A program made the translations under genes and the position numbers. Below are positions 25,439 through 35,171 of a stretch of 64,000 bases of DNA, in pieces. How positions within the stretch are numbered: position 1 is the stretch's first letter; the number at the start of each line of letters is the position of its first letter. Location of the stretch: NCBI GenBank assembly GCA_038210275.1, contig JBBQWV010000005.1, positions 1-64,000 on the forward strand, read 5' to 3'. The stretch is from PALSA-1296 sp038210275. Lineage in GTDB: Bacteria > Bacteroidota > Ignavibacteria > Palsa-1295. Below the pieces are notes generated by a model. That model was not told the DNA's origin and made no database searches. It saw only the letters and a list, made by a program, of their open reading frames with translations.

Positions 25439-27229
25439 ATGATCTCACGGCTTCACAAATCTCTTTCACAACTGCTCACGGCGTTCGTGCTTATCTGTCT
25501 TTATAGTGCAGCAAGTGCGCAGCTTACAGCACCATCTTCTTCGTCTTCGACTATAGGACTGCCGCCGGCATCTGCTATGCCTGAGAAAACATCCGCGACT
25601 ATAGCGCCGGAGGCGATGATCTTTGACGGAGCAGTAAATCCGCATGATTATCGGATGGGACCCGGAGATATTCTGCAATATAGCTCATGGACGAGTAACG
25701 ATGTCAGGATGCTGATGGTCTCTGCGGATCAGCTTCTTGTTATTCCACGCATTGGTGAGTTTTCTGTTAAAGGCAAAACACTTGAGCAAATAAAAGATGA
25801 AGTACGTGCGCACGTAATGACATTGTTTAAAAAATCTAAAGCTGCTGTAGATTCATCGCAAAATCTTTTTACACTTTCACTCACACAGCCTCGAAGAGTT
25901 TTTGTTACGGTGTCGGGTGAAGTAACAACCCCGGGAGTTTATACCTATACCGGCGGGACGCGTGCTGTTATCGCTATCAACGTAGCAAATCGACCGACTC
26001 AGCATTCAGCCGTGATTGGCGATGAAGCCTTTCAGAAAGAGCAGGAAAAGCACAAGCGCGAACAGGATAGGCTCCGCCCCTATCTCGGCCAAGGAAATGA
26101 AATGACGGCAAGTCAGCGAAATATTATTGTTACCCATAGCGATGGCACATCTGACCGCATTGATATTCCGCGTTTCAATGCAACGCGTGATTCGCGCTTT
26201 TGTCCGTTGCTTCGAGAAGGCGATGAGATCTATGTTCCGTTCAAGAGAATGCTTGGCGGACAGATCGGAGTGTATGGCGCTGTCAACTCTCCACAGGATT
26301 TTGAATTTATAGAAGGCGATTCGCTCTGGGGAATGATCATGGCATCGTTCGGACCGACTCCGACAGCTGATATTTCGCGTATCGAACTTACAAGTATGTC
26401 GGCAAATGGAGATAGCTACACTACACAACTCATTGATGGCGCTGCGATAAAATCGGGACTCGCACCGGATAAAAAATTACAAGCCGGAGACCGAATTTTT
26501 ATTCGCGACAATCCTGACCTTCGCGAACTTTCAAGAGTGATAATTAAAGGAGAAGTTTTGCATCCGGGAGTATATCCTATATTACGAACAAATACAAAAT
26601 TATCCGATATTATTAAGCAAGCCGGAGGGTTTACTCCGTATGCTTTCCTCGCCGGCGGAACAGTGACGAGAGCAAAACTCGATATTGATAATAAAGATAT
26701 TACCACAGAAGATGAGGCAAAGCTCATTAGCAGACTTGCAAATCTTGACGTCGAAGATACCGCAAATTTCCGTGCAATGACCGAAGTACGCCAAGGGTAT
26801 GTCGCAACTGATATGCAAAGGCTTTTCGAGAAAAATGATGCATCGGCAGATGTTACTCTGCGCGACGGAGATGTGATCTCTGTTCCTCCGACTCCGAACA
26901 CTGTGTATGTTTGGGGATATGTCGGAAGCGTAGGATATATACCGTATCGCCAAGGTGCCACTGCGAATGAATATATTGCTGCAGCTGGCGGCTATGCTGA
27001 AGGAGCCGTAAAAGCAAAAACCCGAGTAATGAAAGCCCGTACCAGACGTTATGTAAAACCTGAAGAGACAACTATTGAGCCGGGCGATGAGATCGTTGTC
27101 CAAAGGGAAAAGATGTATCCGGATGATTATTCACTACGGATTACGCAGACAGAAGTCTCAATCGTAGCGGCAATCGTTGGTACTTTGTTAACAGCCATCA
27201 CCTTATACCTCCTGATCAAAAAACCATGA
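25439..27229 (+). CDS. Polysaccharide export protein (Wza/SLBB family)
   Basis: 596 residues. A signal peptide (LLTAFVLICLYSAASAQ) without a lipobox Cys precedes the export domain opening HDYRMGPGDILQYSSW and then several SLBB repeats (for example RVFVTVSGEVTTPGVYTY, IGVYGAVNSPQDF, RVIIKGEVLHPGVYPI, VYVWGYVGSVGYIPY). The protein ends in a single membrane segment, AAIVGTLLTAITLYLLI, followed by KKP. This terminal anchor differs from enterobacterial Wza, a lipoprotein whose C-terminal helix crosses the outer membrane. It should provide the periplasmic/outer-membrane channel. The stop overlaps the next start by 4 bases. Confidence 0.87.
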   Translation: MISRLHKSLSQLLTAFVLICLYSAASAQLTAPSSSSSTIGLPPASAMPEKTSATIAPEAMIFDGAVNPHDYRMGPGDILQYSSWTSNDVRMLMVSADQLLVIPRIGEFSVKGKTLEQIKDEVRAHVMTLFKKSKAAVDSSQNLFTLSLTQPRRVFVTVSGEVTTPGVYTYTGGTRAVIAINVANRPTQHSAVIGDEAFQKEQEKHKREQDRLRPYLGQGNEMTASQRNIIVTHSDGTSDRIDIPRFNATRDSRFCPLLREGDEIYVPFKRMLGGQIGVYGAVNSPQDFEFIEGDSLWGMIMASFGPTPTADISRIELTSMSANGDSYTTQLIDGAAIKSGLAPDKKLQAGDRIFIRDNPDLRELSRVIIKGEVLHPGVYPILRTNTKLSDIIKQAGGFTPYAFLAGGTVTRAKLDIDNKDITTEDEAKLISRLANLDVEDTANFRAMTEVRQGYVATDMQRLFEKNDASADVTLRDGDVISVPPTPNTVYVWGYVGSVGYIPYRQGATANEYIAAAGGYAEGAVKAKTRVMKARTRRYVKPEETTIEPGDEIVVQREKMYPDDYSLRITQTEVSIVAAIVGTLLTAITLYLLIKKP

Positions 27230-28995
27230 TAGTACGCATACATTGCGTTATTTTACTTTTTGTGGGATTGGCAATCCTTGGCAGCCCCTTGCATGCGCAA
27301 CAGCTGACATCGGCTCCGCATATCGGAATTTCACAAGTACCGATCGGCGAAGAAGTCTATCCGTTCTTGCGGCATCTTTCGGTCAAAGGAGTTCTCAATG
27401 GTTTTTCCGAAGCGCAGTTTCCGATAACCGAATATGACGTAATTACGCTTCTTCAATCGGTCGATACGACAAAACTCTCGTCAGCCGAACGCAGTTTAAG
27501 AAGAAAATTTCTTCGCACCTATTCGCGTGAGCCTTACGATGCTGTAACGATGTTTCCTTCAAAGGATGCAGAGCCGTTTTTTTTCGAAGGCATTCCGACC
27601 GATAAAGATAAATACCTTTATCGGTGGAAAGATGATTCAACACTTTCAGATTTGCAAGTACATGGGATTGCCGGTTTGGAATTTCGCGAAAGAGTATCTC
27701 CGACGAAAGCTCATACAGTCTTAGGTCTTCTCGGCGGAAGGTTTTCAGGTACTCTTTCCGGACACGTTGGATACTTCATGCAAGCAACTGACGGACAGGA
27801 TTTCTTTGACTCCTCAATTGCACTTCAAGACCCAATCATCAGTAAAAATAAAAATTTCTCATTATATTCAAATCATACTTTTTTTGATTTTACGACCGGT
27901 GAGCTTGTCTATAATAATGATTGGTTTACGGCAAAAATAGCACGCGAAGCAATTGCATTTGGAGGAAGTTACCAAGGGGACAATATTATTATATCCCCGA
28001 CTTCACAAACTCCTGATTTCGTAAGTATCGGTGCGCATATTGGAGCTGTCAGATATATAGGAATGGTCGCATCCCTTCTCGGCGAGGCACGCTGGAGCGA
28101 TACATCCGGAGCGGGATACGCTTTTGGTCCGGGTTCATATATTGATCCAAAATATCTCGCTTTGCATGACTTGACATTTATGGTCGGTAGTGACGTTGAG
28201 TTTGGATTTACGGATATGACGATCTTCTCGCGCAGATTTGACCTTGCATACGTCAATCCATTTACATTCACAAAGTCTGTCGAGCATTCGCTAAATGACC
28301 GTGACAATACTTCAATTGGCACACATTTTCGCTGGCGAGTTACTGATGGAGTTGAATTGCGCGGTCAGGGACTTGTTGACGATGTTGTGGGAAGTAAGAT
28401 CGGAACCGGTTACTGGGGAAATAAATTTGCTTGGCAAATCGGAGGAATGTGGGCAGCGCCATTTGGGTTGCAGGATGTTGATATTTCATTTGAACATACA
28501 AGAGTCGAACCCTTTACGTATTCCCATTTCAATCCGCAAAATACTTTTTCTACGAGCGGGCAGCTTCTCGGCGCTTCGATCGGACCGAATTCCATGAGCT
28601 TTTGGGGAAGGGTTCGCTGGGCTCCTTCGGAAAAACTTTCGCTTCAAGTTGATCTTACTCTCGTAGAACGCGGAGAAAATATTTACGACAGCACCGGGGC
28701 GTTCAAAAAATTCTATGACAGCGCAGGACAAGTTATTTACGATGGAAATCAAGGTGCAGATTTTGAATATTCCCTTGGGAATACTGGTGATCGCGACAGA
28801 GCATTTAAAATATTAGACGGAAATCGCGTCAATACTTTTACTATAGATGCAACTGTTACCTACGAGCTTTGGCGCGGATTGCAGCTCTTTGTACGCGGAT
28901 ATTCCAAGAGCGTAAACTACCTTGCCGGTACGCCGATTAATCCGCAAGAGAAACCGTTTAGTTTTTTCGGAATCGGTGCAAAAGCGCTATTTTAA
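27226..28995 (+). CDS. Capsule assembly Wzi-family outer-membrane protein
   Basis: 589 residues with a signal peptide (ILLFVGLAILGSPLHAQ). A helical N-terminal region (EEVYPFLRHLSVKGVLNGFSE) like that of Wzi/OMP capsule proteins is followed by many amphipathic strands of an outer-membrane barrel (e.g. GHVGYFMQATDG, GLEFRERVSP, IDATVTYELWRGLQLFVRGY). The ending FFGIGAKALF has the terminal aromatic residue of barrel proteins. Wzi proteins help attach or export surface polysaccharide. It overlaps the SLBB gene by 4 bases, which ties it to export. Confidence 0.82.
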   Translation: MIVRIHCVILLFVGLAILGSPLHAQQLTSAPHIGISQVPIGEEVYPFLRHLSVKGVLNGFSEAQFPITEYDVITLLQSVDTTKLSSAERSLRRKFLRTYSREPYDAVTMFPSKDAEPFFFEGIPTDKDKYLYRWKDDSTLSDLQVHGIAGLEFRERVSPTKAHTVLGLLGGRFSGTLSGHVGYFMQATDGQDFFDSSIALQDPIISKNKNFSLYSNHTFFDFTTGELVYNNDWFTAKIAREAIAFGGSYQGDNIIISPTSQTPDFVSIGAHIGAVRYIGMVASLLGEARWSDTSGAGYAFGPGSYIDPKYLALHDLTFMVGSDVEFGFTDMTIFSRRFDLAYVNPFTFTKSVEHSLNDRDNTSIGTHFRWRVTDGVELRGQGLVDDVVGSKIGTGYWGNKFAWQIGGMWAAPFGLQDVDISFEHTRVEPFTYSHFNPQNTFSTSGQLLGASIGPNSMSFWGRVRWAPSEKLSLQVDLTLVERGENIYDSTGAFKKFYDSAGQVIYDGNQGADFEYSLGNTGDRDRAFKILDGNRVNTFTIDATVTYELWRGLQLFVRGYSKSVNYLAGTPINPQEKPFSFFGIGAKALF

Positions 28996-29025
28996 TTTTT
29001 ATAAAAGTTTTTATATACGATCATA

Positions 29026-30219
29026 ATGATAACTTCGGAATCTGAACAACCACGGATAGACCCTGCACGTCGCGCATGGGTCGAGAGTATCTCGCTGCTT
29101 CTACGCTATAAATGGCTTATTATTCTTATAACACTGATCGTGACTGCCGGCTCGGTTGTGTATCTTTTCGGTTTTGCGAAGATGTGGTATAAAGCCGAAG
29201 CGAACGTCGTCCCAGCACGTAAGCCGGGCGGATTACTTGAAAGTTTAGGTTCAGGTATATCCAGCACGATCAAAGATCTGGGCATGACCTCTCTTGCCGG
29301 GAAAAGCAAAAGTGATGGAACATATAGCCCTTTAGCCCTCATTGCCAGCCGCGAAATTCAGGAAAAATTAGTGAAAGAATTTGGCTTCATGAAGATCTAC
29401 GAAGTATCCACAATGGAAGATGCGATCAAGGAATTCGGTTCGCATACAGCATCCGATATTCTTGAAGAAGGGAATATCTCGATCTCATTCGAAGATACTG
29501 ATCCGGTTCATGCAGCGAATGTTGCTAACAGACTGGTCGAAGAATTAAATACTGTCAATTCGAAACTTGCAATTGAAGAAGCCAAATTCAACCGTACATT
29601 TATTGAGCAGCGTTTTAACAAGCTACTCAGTGATCTTGATTCTTCGGAGCAAGCGTTAGGCGCCTTCCAAAAGAAATACGGTGTGTATGAACTCAAATCT
29701 CAGGCACAGGCACAACTCACAGCACTTGGTTTATTAGAGCAGCAGGAATATGCAACTGAAGTACAACTCAGTAATGCCGAACAGTTGTATGGTTCGCAGG
29801 CAGCAGAGACAAACGTTCTGCGTTCTACTCTATCAGAAATAAAGGCAAAACTTAGCGATCTAAAAACCGGAATGGATAAGAATGCTTCGAGTTACTTTGT
29901 GCCGATGAATTTGATGCCCGATGTGGCTCTTAATTATTTGCGATTGACACGCGAAGTAGAGATCCAATCACACTTAAAGGCGTTTCTGCTTCCATCATAC
30001 GAGCAGGCGAAGCTTGATGAAACCAGACAGTCACTTTCGTATTTAACACTTGATAAGGCTCTTCCTCCTTCAAAAAAATCGCGACCTAAACGTGGAATGA
30101 TACTTCTTATTGCAGTGATCGGAAGTTTTACTACATCTTGTATAGCAGTCATCGCCGCAGCCAATATTCAACGAGCACGCCAACGTTTTCGCAAAGATAA
30201 ATTAATGTTAGGGTTGTAA
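29026..30219 (+). CDS. Polysaccharide chain-length regulator (Wzz/PCP family)
   Basis: 397 residues with one membrane segment near the N-terminus (WLIILITLIVTAGSVVYLFG), a long periplasmic part with coiled-coil character (about 170-300, rich in Glu, Gln, Leu), and a second segment near the C-terminus (GMILLIAVIGSFTTSCIAVIAA) preceded by the family motif ALPPSKKSRPKR. This is the polysaccharide co-polymerase layout. There is no cytoplasmic tyrosine kinase domain fused, and no separate kinase gene in the locus, so control by Wzc-type phosphorylation is not evident. 30 bases after the Wzi gene. Confidence 0.85.
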   Translation: MITSESEQPRIDPARRAWVESISLLLRYKWLIILITLIVTAGSVVYLFGFAKMWYKAEANVVPARKPGGLLESLGSGISSTIKDLGMTSLAGKSKSDGTYSPLALIASREIQEKLVKEFGFMKIYEVSTMEDAIKEFGSHTASDILEEGNISISFEDTDPVHAANVANRLVEELNTVNSKLAIEEAKFNRTFIEQRFNKLLSDLDSSEQALGAFQKKYGVYELKSQAQAQLTALGLLEQQEYATEVQLSNAEQLYGSQAAETNVLRSTLSEIKAKLSDLKTGMDKNASSYFVPMNLMPDVALNYLRLTREVEIQSHLKAFLLPSYEQAKLDETRQSLSYLTLDKALPPSKKSRPKRGMILLIAVIGSFTTSCIAVIAAANIQRARQRFRKDKLMLGL

Positions 30220-30255
30220 TGAAATGCAATTGAAAAAGTATTTCGTTAATAATTC

Positions 30256-31695
30256 ATGTCTATCGGAGTAAATACCATTCCAGCAATGTATTTGCCAGAC
30301 AGAGTACAGAAGCGGTATCTGCTTCTATTACTTGGTGTGGTACCTTTTATTTTCCTTTATGCAGTAGTTAATGATCTGCTGTTGTATCTCATCATCGCAA
30401 TCATAGGAATCAGTTTTGTTTTTTTCTTCATTCGGGATTCAAGAGTTCGCTTCCTTTCCACCTGCATTACGCACTTCGCTCTTCAAGTCAATCCGGATCA
30501 AAAGGTCCTCGGATATTTAGGTGCTGCAATTTTTACGGGAGGATTACTTTACCTTATTCTTAGTATAATTGTTGGCAGGCGACGTTCAATAACCGGCAGC
30601 GCATTATTTATTCCTTTCGTACTATTTCTTTGTTGGTCCTCGCTGATCGGAATACTTGGTCTATTTACAGGCGGACCTGTTATTTTTGAGAATTGGTATC
30701 GCGAACTTCTCTTATTAACTCCGTTACTGTTATTGCCTTTTTATTATACTGAGATGATAGAGGATGATTCCGGTGCGGAGAAGGTTTTTGTATGGACTCT
30801 TCTTACGATGTGGGTATTGGTTTTTATTATTGAGGTAGTAAAGATCAAACAGAATCTTGTTCAGTCCACATATCTTTTTGAGGTCGGCGCCCAACGTATT
30901 GATCCTGCGAGCGGAGCGCTAATGATGTTCGTCTTTCTTTCTATATTGATGACCGTTAATAATAAAAAGAAAAAACTTTTTTTATTAGGCGGATTCTTTA
31001 TATCAGTTGTCAGTCTTCTTCTGACCTTTGGAAGAACCGGATGGATTACAGTAATACCACTGCTTATGGTAATTCCTATTTTTGGCAACAAGGATGAAAG
31101 AAAGCGCGGCTACAAGTTTCTCCTTATAATTCTAATGATAGCAATAGCCGCCGTTCTATATGGTTTTCTTAATATCCCATCAGTACGACTGGGTATCTTA
31201 TTATTTACTTCAAAGTTTCTGAGCGCTACTCACCTAAGTTCGGATGCTTCGATGTACGGAAGATATGTTGAATGGAGACAGATTATGATCGCAGTTATGA
31301 ATTCACCGATAACCGGATATGGGCTTGGTTCGCAATTCCAAAATTACAATTGGTTCGCAGGCTATAAATATATGACTGGTTTTACGCACAATAGTTTTTT
31401 CAGTCCTTTATTAAAAGCAGGTTTTATTGGAACTGTATTTTTATTTATTACATATTTTGGATTTATCATTAAAGGAATTACATATCTTAAAAACGATGTA
31501 CTCTCCATAAAAGATAGAGCATATATACGCGCAGCAGTAGCTGCAATATTCTTTCTTAGCATTTTGGGATATACCGGAAACATTTTTTTCCAACGGCAAA
31601 TATCGTTATATATAGCGCTATATTGGTGCTACTGCATAGGCATAGGTCGCAAGATCGAAATGCGTACACCAAGAAGCACTACGAACTTGTTGTAA
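30256..31695 (+). CDS. O-antigen polymerase/ligase-like membrane protein
   Basis: 479 residues with about ten to twelve hydrophobic segments. The large loop TGYGLGSQFQNYNWF with GFTHNSFFSPLLKAGFIG near the C-terminus is the Wzy/WaaL hallmark (H-N-S-x then a Gly-containing segment). Position between the chain-length regulator and glycosyltransferases favours a Wzy polymerase, but a ligase cannot be ruled out from sequence. Confidence 0.78.
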   Translation: MSIGVNTIPAMYLPDRVQKRYLLLLLGVVPFIFLYAVVNDLLLYLIIAIIGISFVFFFIRDSRVRFLSTCITHFALQVNPDQKVLGYLGAAIFTGGLLYLILSIIVGRRRSITGSALFIPFVLFLCWSSLIGILGLFTGGPVIFENWYRELLLLTPLLLLPFYYTEMIEDDSGAEKVFVWTLLTMWVLVFIIEVVKIKQNLVQSTYLFEVGAQRIDPASGALMMFVFLSILMTVNNKKKKLFLLGGFFISVVSLLLTFGRTGWITVIPLLMVIPIFGNKDERKRGYKFLLIILMIAIAAVLYGFLNIPSVRLGILLFTSKFLSATHLSSDASMYGRYVEWRQIMIAVMNSPITGYGLGSQFQNYNWFAGYKYMTGFTHNSFFSPLLKAGFIGTVFLFITYFGFIIKGITYLKNDVLSIKDRAYIRAAVAAIFFLSILGYTGNIFFQRQISLYIALYWCYCIGIGRKIEMRTPRSTTNLL

Positions 31696-31704
31696 ATTTT
31701 TTTC

Positions 31705-32664
31705 ATGACAGCCTATATTTCTAAATCAAGTCTGCCATTCATTGGTATCGTTCTTGTAAATCTCAATGAGTACGAGCATACTGCCCGTTGCTTGCAATCA
31801 TTGGCGAGTATCACGTATCCAAATGTTAAGATAATAGTTGTGGATAATGGTTCAGCGGACGATTCGGGAGCAAGACTCCAGAATGAATTTTCTGCAGCAG
31901 TACATCTTCGTAATCAGACCAATGAAGGTTTTACAGGCGGTAATAATGTTGGTATCACTTACGCACTTCAACATGGATGTGCTCATGTGCTCCTTCTCAA
32001 TAATGATACTATCGTAACACCATCCTTTCTTGAACCATTGGTTGAACGACTTGAATCAGATATGACGATCGGAGCAGTCAGCGGGAAAATATATTACTAT
32101 CCACCGGCTATTGGTAACAGGGAAAAGATCATTTGGTATGCAGGCTCATATCAGAAATGGCACATGGCATTTAACCACTATGGTGATTCCGAAGAAGACA
32201 CTGGACAATACGATGTTGCAAGAGAGGTGGCGTATGCTTGCGGATGCTTGATGCTGATGCGCGGAGAAGTGATAGAGAAGATTGGTGGGTTATCAGATGA
32301 ATATTTTATCTACTGGGAAGAAGCTGATTGGTGTCAAAGAGCAAGAGATATTGGTTACTCTTCATGGTACGAGCCGAAAACAATAATCTATCATAACTTT
32401 CGTTCTGCTATTCGCGGGAAGGAAACTCCTTTTTATCTCTACCTGCATTTTCGTAATTTTCTTTTCTATGCTTCCCGACATTTTCACGGGATTAACAGGT
32501 TAAGATTTTGTCTTTTTTTTCCCTTACATATTTTTCGTCGCCTGTTTATCAGCATTAAGGTAAGTAATACGAATGCTATAAAGGCAATGTTTAATGGTAT
32601 AGTAGATTATTTCAAAGGATACCGAGGAAAGCAGGGGCTTAAGGAGCGAAGATTATTACGGTAA
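31705..32664 (+). CDS. Family 2 glycosyltransferase (rhamnosyltransferase-like)
   Basis: 319 residues. The GT-A domain opens IGIVLVNLNEYEHTARCLQS and shows IIVVDNGSADDS, a nucleotide-binding LLLNNDTIVTPSFLE (DxD-like) and GGLSDEYFIYWEEADWCQRA, the acceptor-side motif of rhamnosyltransferase/WbbL-type enzymes. The C-terminal part is basic and hydrophobic (FLFYASRHFHG) and likely lies on the membrane. ATG start nine bases after the preceding stop. Donor and acceptor unknown. Confidence 0.85.
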   Translation: MTAYISKSSLPFIGIVLVNLNEYEHTARCLQSLASITYPNVKIIVVDNGSADDSGARLQNEFSAAVHLRNQTNEGFTGGNNVGITYALQHGCAHVLLLNNDTIVTPSFLEPLVERLESDMTIGAVSGKIYYYPPAIGNREKIIWYAGSYQKWHMAFNHYGDSEEDTGQYDVAREVAYACGCLMLMRGEVIEKIGGLSDEYFIYWEEADWCQRARDIGYSSWYEPKTIIYHNFRSAIRGKETPFYLYLHFRNFLFYASRHFHGINRLRFCLFFPLHIFRRLFISIKVSNTNAIKAMFNGIVDYFKGYRGKQGLKERRLLR

Positions 32665-32781
32665 GATATTGTGTTATAGAGCTTTGAAAGAACGAGGCAG
32701 ACTGCGAGCAAGAATGTTTAATTGGGGTCTTACAGACCAAAAACTCTCGACAGTTGTGAAGGTAAAATAATACAAAAAAAT

Positions 32782-33567
32782 ATGAATCCAGTTTGGAAGA
32801 TACACAGCCTGCTTAAAAATAAGCTTCCGAAGAAATATATTAAAAGCTTGCGCTACCTTCTCGAATCGAGAACAGATTTCCTTTGGAAAAAAGAATTCTA
32901 TAGTCAATTCGGCGAAGATTCAGTCCTCTTTAGTTTTCTTGAAGAACGAAGGCTAGATTCAGCTGCTTCTTCAGAAATTAAGGAAAAGAAAACAGGGTTT
33001 TATGTCGATGTAGGCGCCTGTGCACCAAAGCAATTTTCTAATACGTATTTTTTTTATAAAAAGGGTTGGCGAGGTATCAACATCGATGCTACACCCGGAT
33101 CGATGAGGATTTTTAATAAGATTAGGAAACGAGATATAAATATTGAAACAGCAGTTTCTGATACAAATCAGGACCTTGCGTTCTATACTTGGGGCGTTCA
33201 TGAGTTAACCAATACTTTTTCTCCGGAAAATGCGGAGCTATTTGCAAAGAAATTTGGAAAGGAACCTGAGAAAATTATTTTGAAGACTCAGCGTTTAGAG
33301 CAAATACTTGATACACATCTCCCTAAAGGTCAATCAATAGATTTTATAACGGTTGATGCAGAAAATCACAATTTAGAAGTTCTTCGTTCTAACAATTGGA
33401 TAAAATACTGTCCTCAATTTGTAGTCGTCGAAGTAGATAATACCAAACCAATACTTGAAGAGATATCTGGAACGGAAATCGTTATATTTATGAAAACCGT
33501 GCGCTATCATCTTTGCGCATGGGTTGGGATAAATCTTTTTTTTGAAAGAGATGCTACCCCCCACTAA
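32782..33567 (+). CDS. FkbM-family methyltransferase
   Basis: S-adenosylmethionine-dependent methyltransferase of the kind often found in surface-polysaccharide loci, where it may methylate a sugar hydroxyl. From the ATG at 32782 there are 261 residues. Motifs: SQFGEDSVLFSFL, the SAM-site block GFYVDVGACAPKQFSNTYFF, GWRGINIDATPG, and IDFITVDAENHNLEVLRS. A TTG at 32722 keeps the frame open with 20 more residues (MGSYRPKTL...), but the ATG fits the family better. Its 3' end overlaps the flippase start by 17 bases. Confidence 0.83.
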   Translation: MNPVWKIHSLLKNKLPKKYIKSLRYLLESRTDFLWKKEFYSQFGEDSVLFSFLEERRLDSAASSEIKEKKTGFYVDVGACAPKQFSNTYFFYKKGWRGINIDATPGSMRIFNKIRKRDINIETAVSDTNQDLAFYTWGVHELTNTFSPENAELFAKKFGKEPEKIILKTQRLEQILDTHLPKGQSIDFITVDAENHNLEVLRSNNWIKYCPQFVVVEVDNTKPILEEISGTEIVIFMKTVRYHLCAWVGINLFFERDATPH

Positions 33568-35122
33568 TACGAAATTGGCAAAAGCAATAGGAATGGCATC
33601 ATCAGATAAAACAGTGTCTCCTTCGACTTTTAAGGATTTGCTTCGAGGCTTGTCCTTGAATATCGTTTCCAATCTATTTCTTTATTTCGGTCAACTGATT
33701 ATCGCAAGGCAGCTTCCACGCGAAGACTATGCCACCTTTACCGTAGTCGTAAGTTTTGTATCTTTAATGGCGCTCTTTGCGGATTTGGGATTGACAGCGC
33801 TCTTTGCCCGAAAATTTGCTGAGGCAGAGGCGCTTGCTAAGATCGGAAAAAAAGATATGCGCGGTGAGTTGCTTGGCTCAATGTTAGGGCTGCGTTTTTT
33901 CATGGCTCTTGTCGTATCGGTTCTGGTGATGACGATCAGCCCAATTATGGGATACCCTATAGCCACGCAGCATCTGATGATGATCATGCTCATCACATTA
34001 TTTATTTCTTCGCGCTTATTGGTATTCAGATCTGTCGGTGAGGCATTTCTACGCGGGCATAATAAATATCATTTCGTTGCGCTTTTTATGACCGTTGACG
34101 CTGTGGTATTTGCTTCAGCGCTCTTTTTCTATTCAGGAAAAATACTTGATCTCGAAGCCGCAGTATGGATCTATAGTATCTGCCACCTTCCCGGTTTTTT
34201 ACTTCTTGCCGGAATGATCTATCGGAATGCACGGTCTATCGGTTTCAAACTCAGTTTTCGTTTAGCGGCAATCGGAACGATGATGCGCGAAGGAATGCCG
34301 CTTGTCTTAAGCGCTATTTTTCTGACGATCCATAATTACGCTGACCCATTATTACTCAATCGCCTCAGCACTCCGGCGCAAGTATCTGCATTTGGCGCAT
34401 CTATGCGAGTGTTATCGGCAATAATTTTTTTGCCGTTGGTATTCGGATCGATCATCAGCCCACTTGTGACGCAAGCTGTAGTAAAAAATGATTTCCAGAG
34501 AATGCGATCTGTCCTCGATAGAGCTTTTCGGTTGCTGGTGATTATCGCGATCCTCGTCGCTTTATCTATTTCTTCTGCTCCAACTTCGATCATTCATTTG
34601 CTTTTCGGAGGTGATAAATATATTGATGCAACACCGATCATTATCCTCTTTGGATGGATGTTCATTCCCTTATGTTTTGGGACATTTCTCAGCGATATAG
34701 CTTTTGCAGAAGGGAAATACTGGCTTCCGACCTTATATACCGGTATTATCATGGTCATATCTATTTCATTAAATTTTCTTCTTATCCCGCTGTATGGCGC
34801 ATTGGGTACAGGAATAGCAAAATGTGCCGCATTAACAGTAGGCTCTCTCGTCTTACTTTCGTTTTCCAAGTCGTTGAATGTTATCAATAGAAATGCATTC
34901 TTGCGATTTATCGGGAAGATCATTCTTACTGTACTCGTAGCAGAGGTATCGGGATATTTTCTTTCCTCTTTGGGATTCAACGAATTCGTGATCGCTGGTT
35001 TGGTTTGCACGATTTTCTTGATTCTTGTCGTACTATCAAAAGCAATACTCATAGAAGAAATTTCATCTTTTATCAATAATGTCTTGCGAAGAAAGAAAAC
35101 CTTACCATCCACCGAATCTTAA
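33551..35122 (+). CDS. Oligosaccharide flippase (Wzx/MATE-like)
   Basis: Moves lipid-linked repeat units across the inner membrane. 523 residues from the ATG at 33551 (a TTG at 33542 would add three). About twelve to fourteen hydrophobic segments; the N-terminal GLSLNIVSNLFLYFGQLIIARQLPREDYATFTVV is typical of the polysaccharide biosynthesis Wzx/RfbX family. A middle segment has IHNYADPLLLNRLSTPAQVSAF. Start overlaps the methyltransferase gene. With the initiating transferase, Wzy-like protein and Wzz-like protein it completes a Wzx/Wzy-type assembly route. Confidence 0.88.
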   Translation: MLPPTNTKLAKAIGMASSDKTVSPSTFKDLLRGLSLNIVSNLFLYFGQLIIARQLPREDYATFTVVVSFVSLMALFADLGLTALFARKFAEAEALAKIGKKDMRGELLGSMLGLRFFMALVVSVLVMTISPIMGYPIATQHLMMIMLITLFISSRLLVFRSVGEAFLRGHNKYHFVALFMTVDAVVFASALFFYSGKILDLEAAVWIYSICHLPGFLLLAGMIYRNARSIGFKLSFRLAAIGTMMREGMPLVLSAIFLTIHNYADPLLLNRLSTPAQVSAFGASMRVLSAIIFLPLVFGSIISPLVTQAVVKNDFQRMRSVLDRAFRLLVIIAILVALSISSAPTSIIHLLFGGDKYIDATPIIILFGWMFIPLCFGTFLSDIAFAEGKYWLPTLYTGIIMVISISLNFLLIPLYGALGTGIAKCAALTVGSLVLLSFSKSLNVINRNAFLRFIGKIILTVLVAEVSGYFLSSLGFNEFVIAGLVCTIFLILVVLSKAILIEEISSFINNVLRRKKTLPSTES

Positions 35123-35171
35123 GGGAAGTTCATTGCCTAATAATTTGTTCGTCTACTATTAGGACATAACC

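Noticed and set aside
26416..26961. Long minus-strand ORFs inside the SLBB export gene (also 26600-27103)
   Set aside because: They are shadows of a well-supported plus-strand gene; low-complexity Ser/Cys/Arg-rich translations without domains.
34594..35112. 172-residue minus-strand ORF over the flippase gene
   Set aside because: Antisense to a complete Wzx-like protein and without a recognisable motif.
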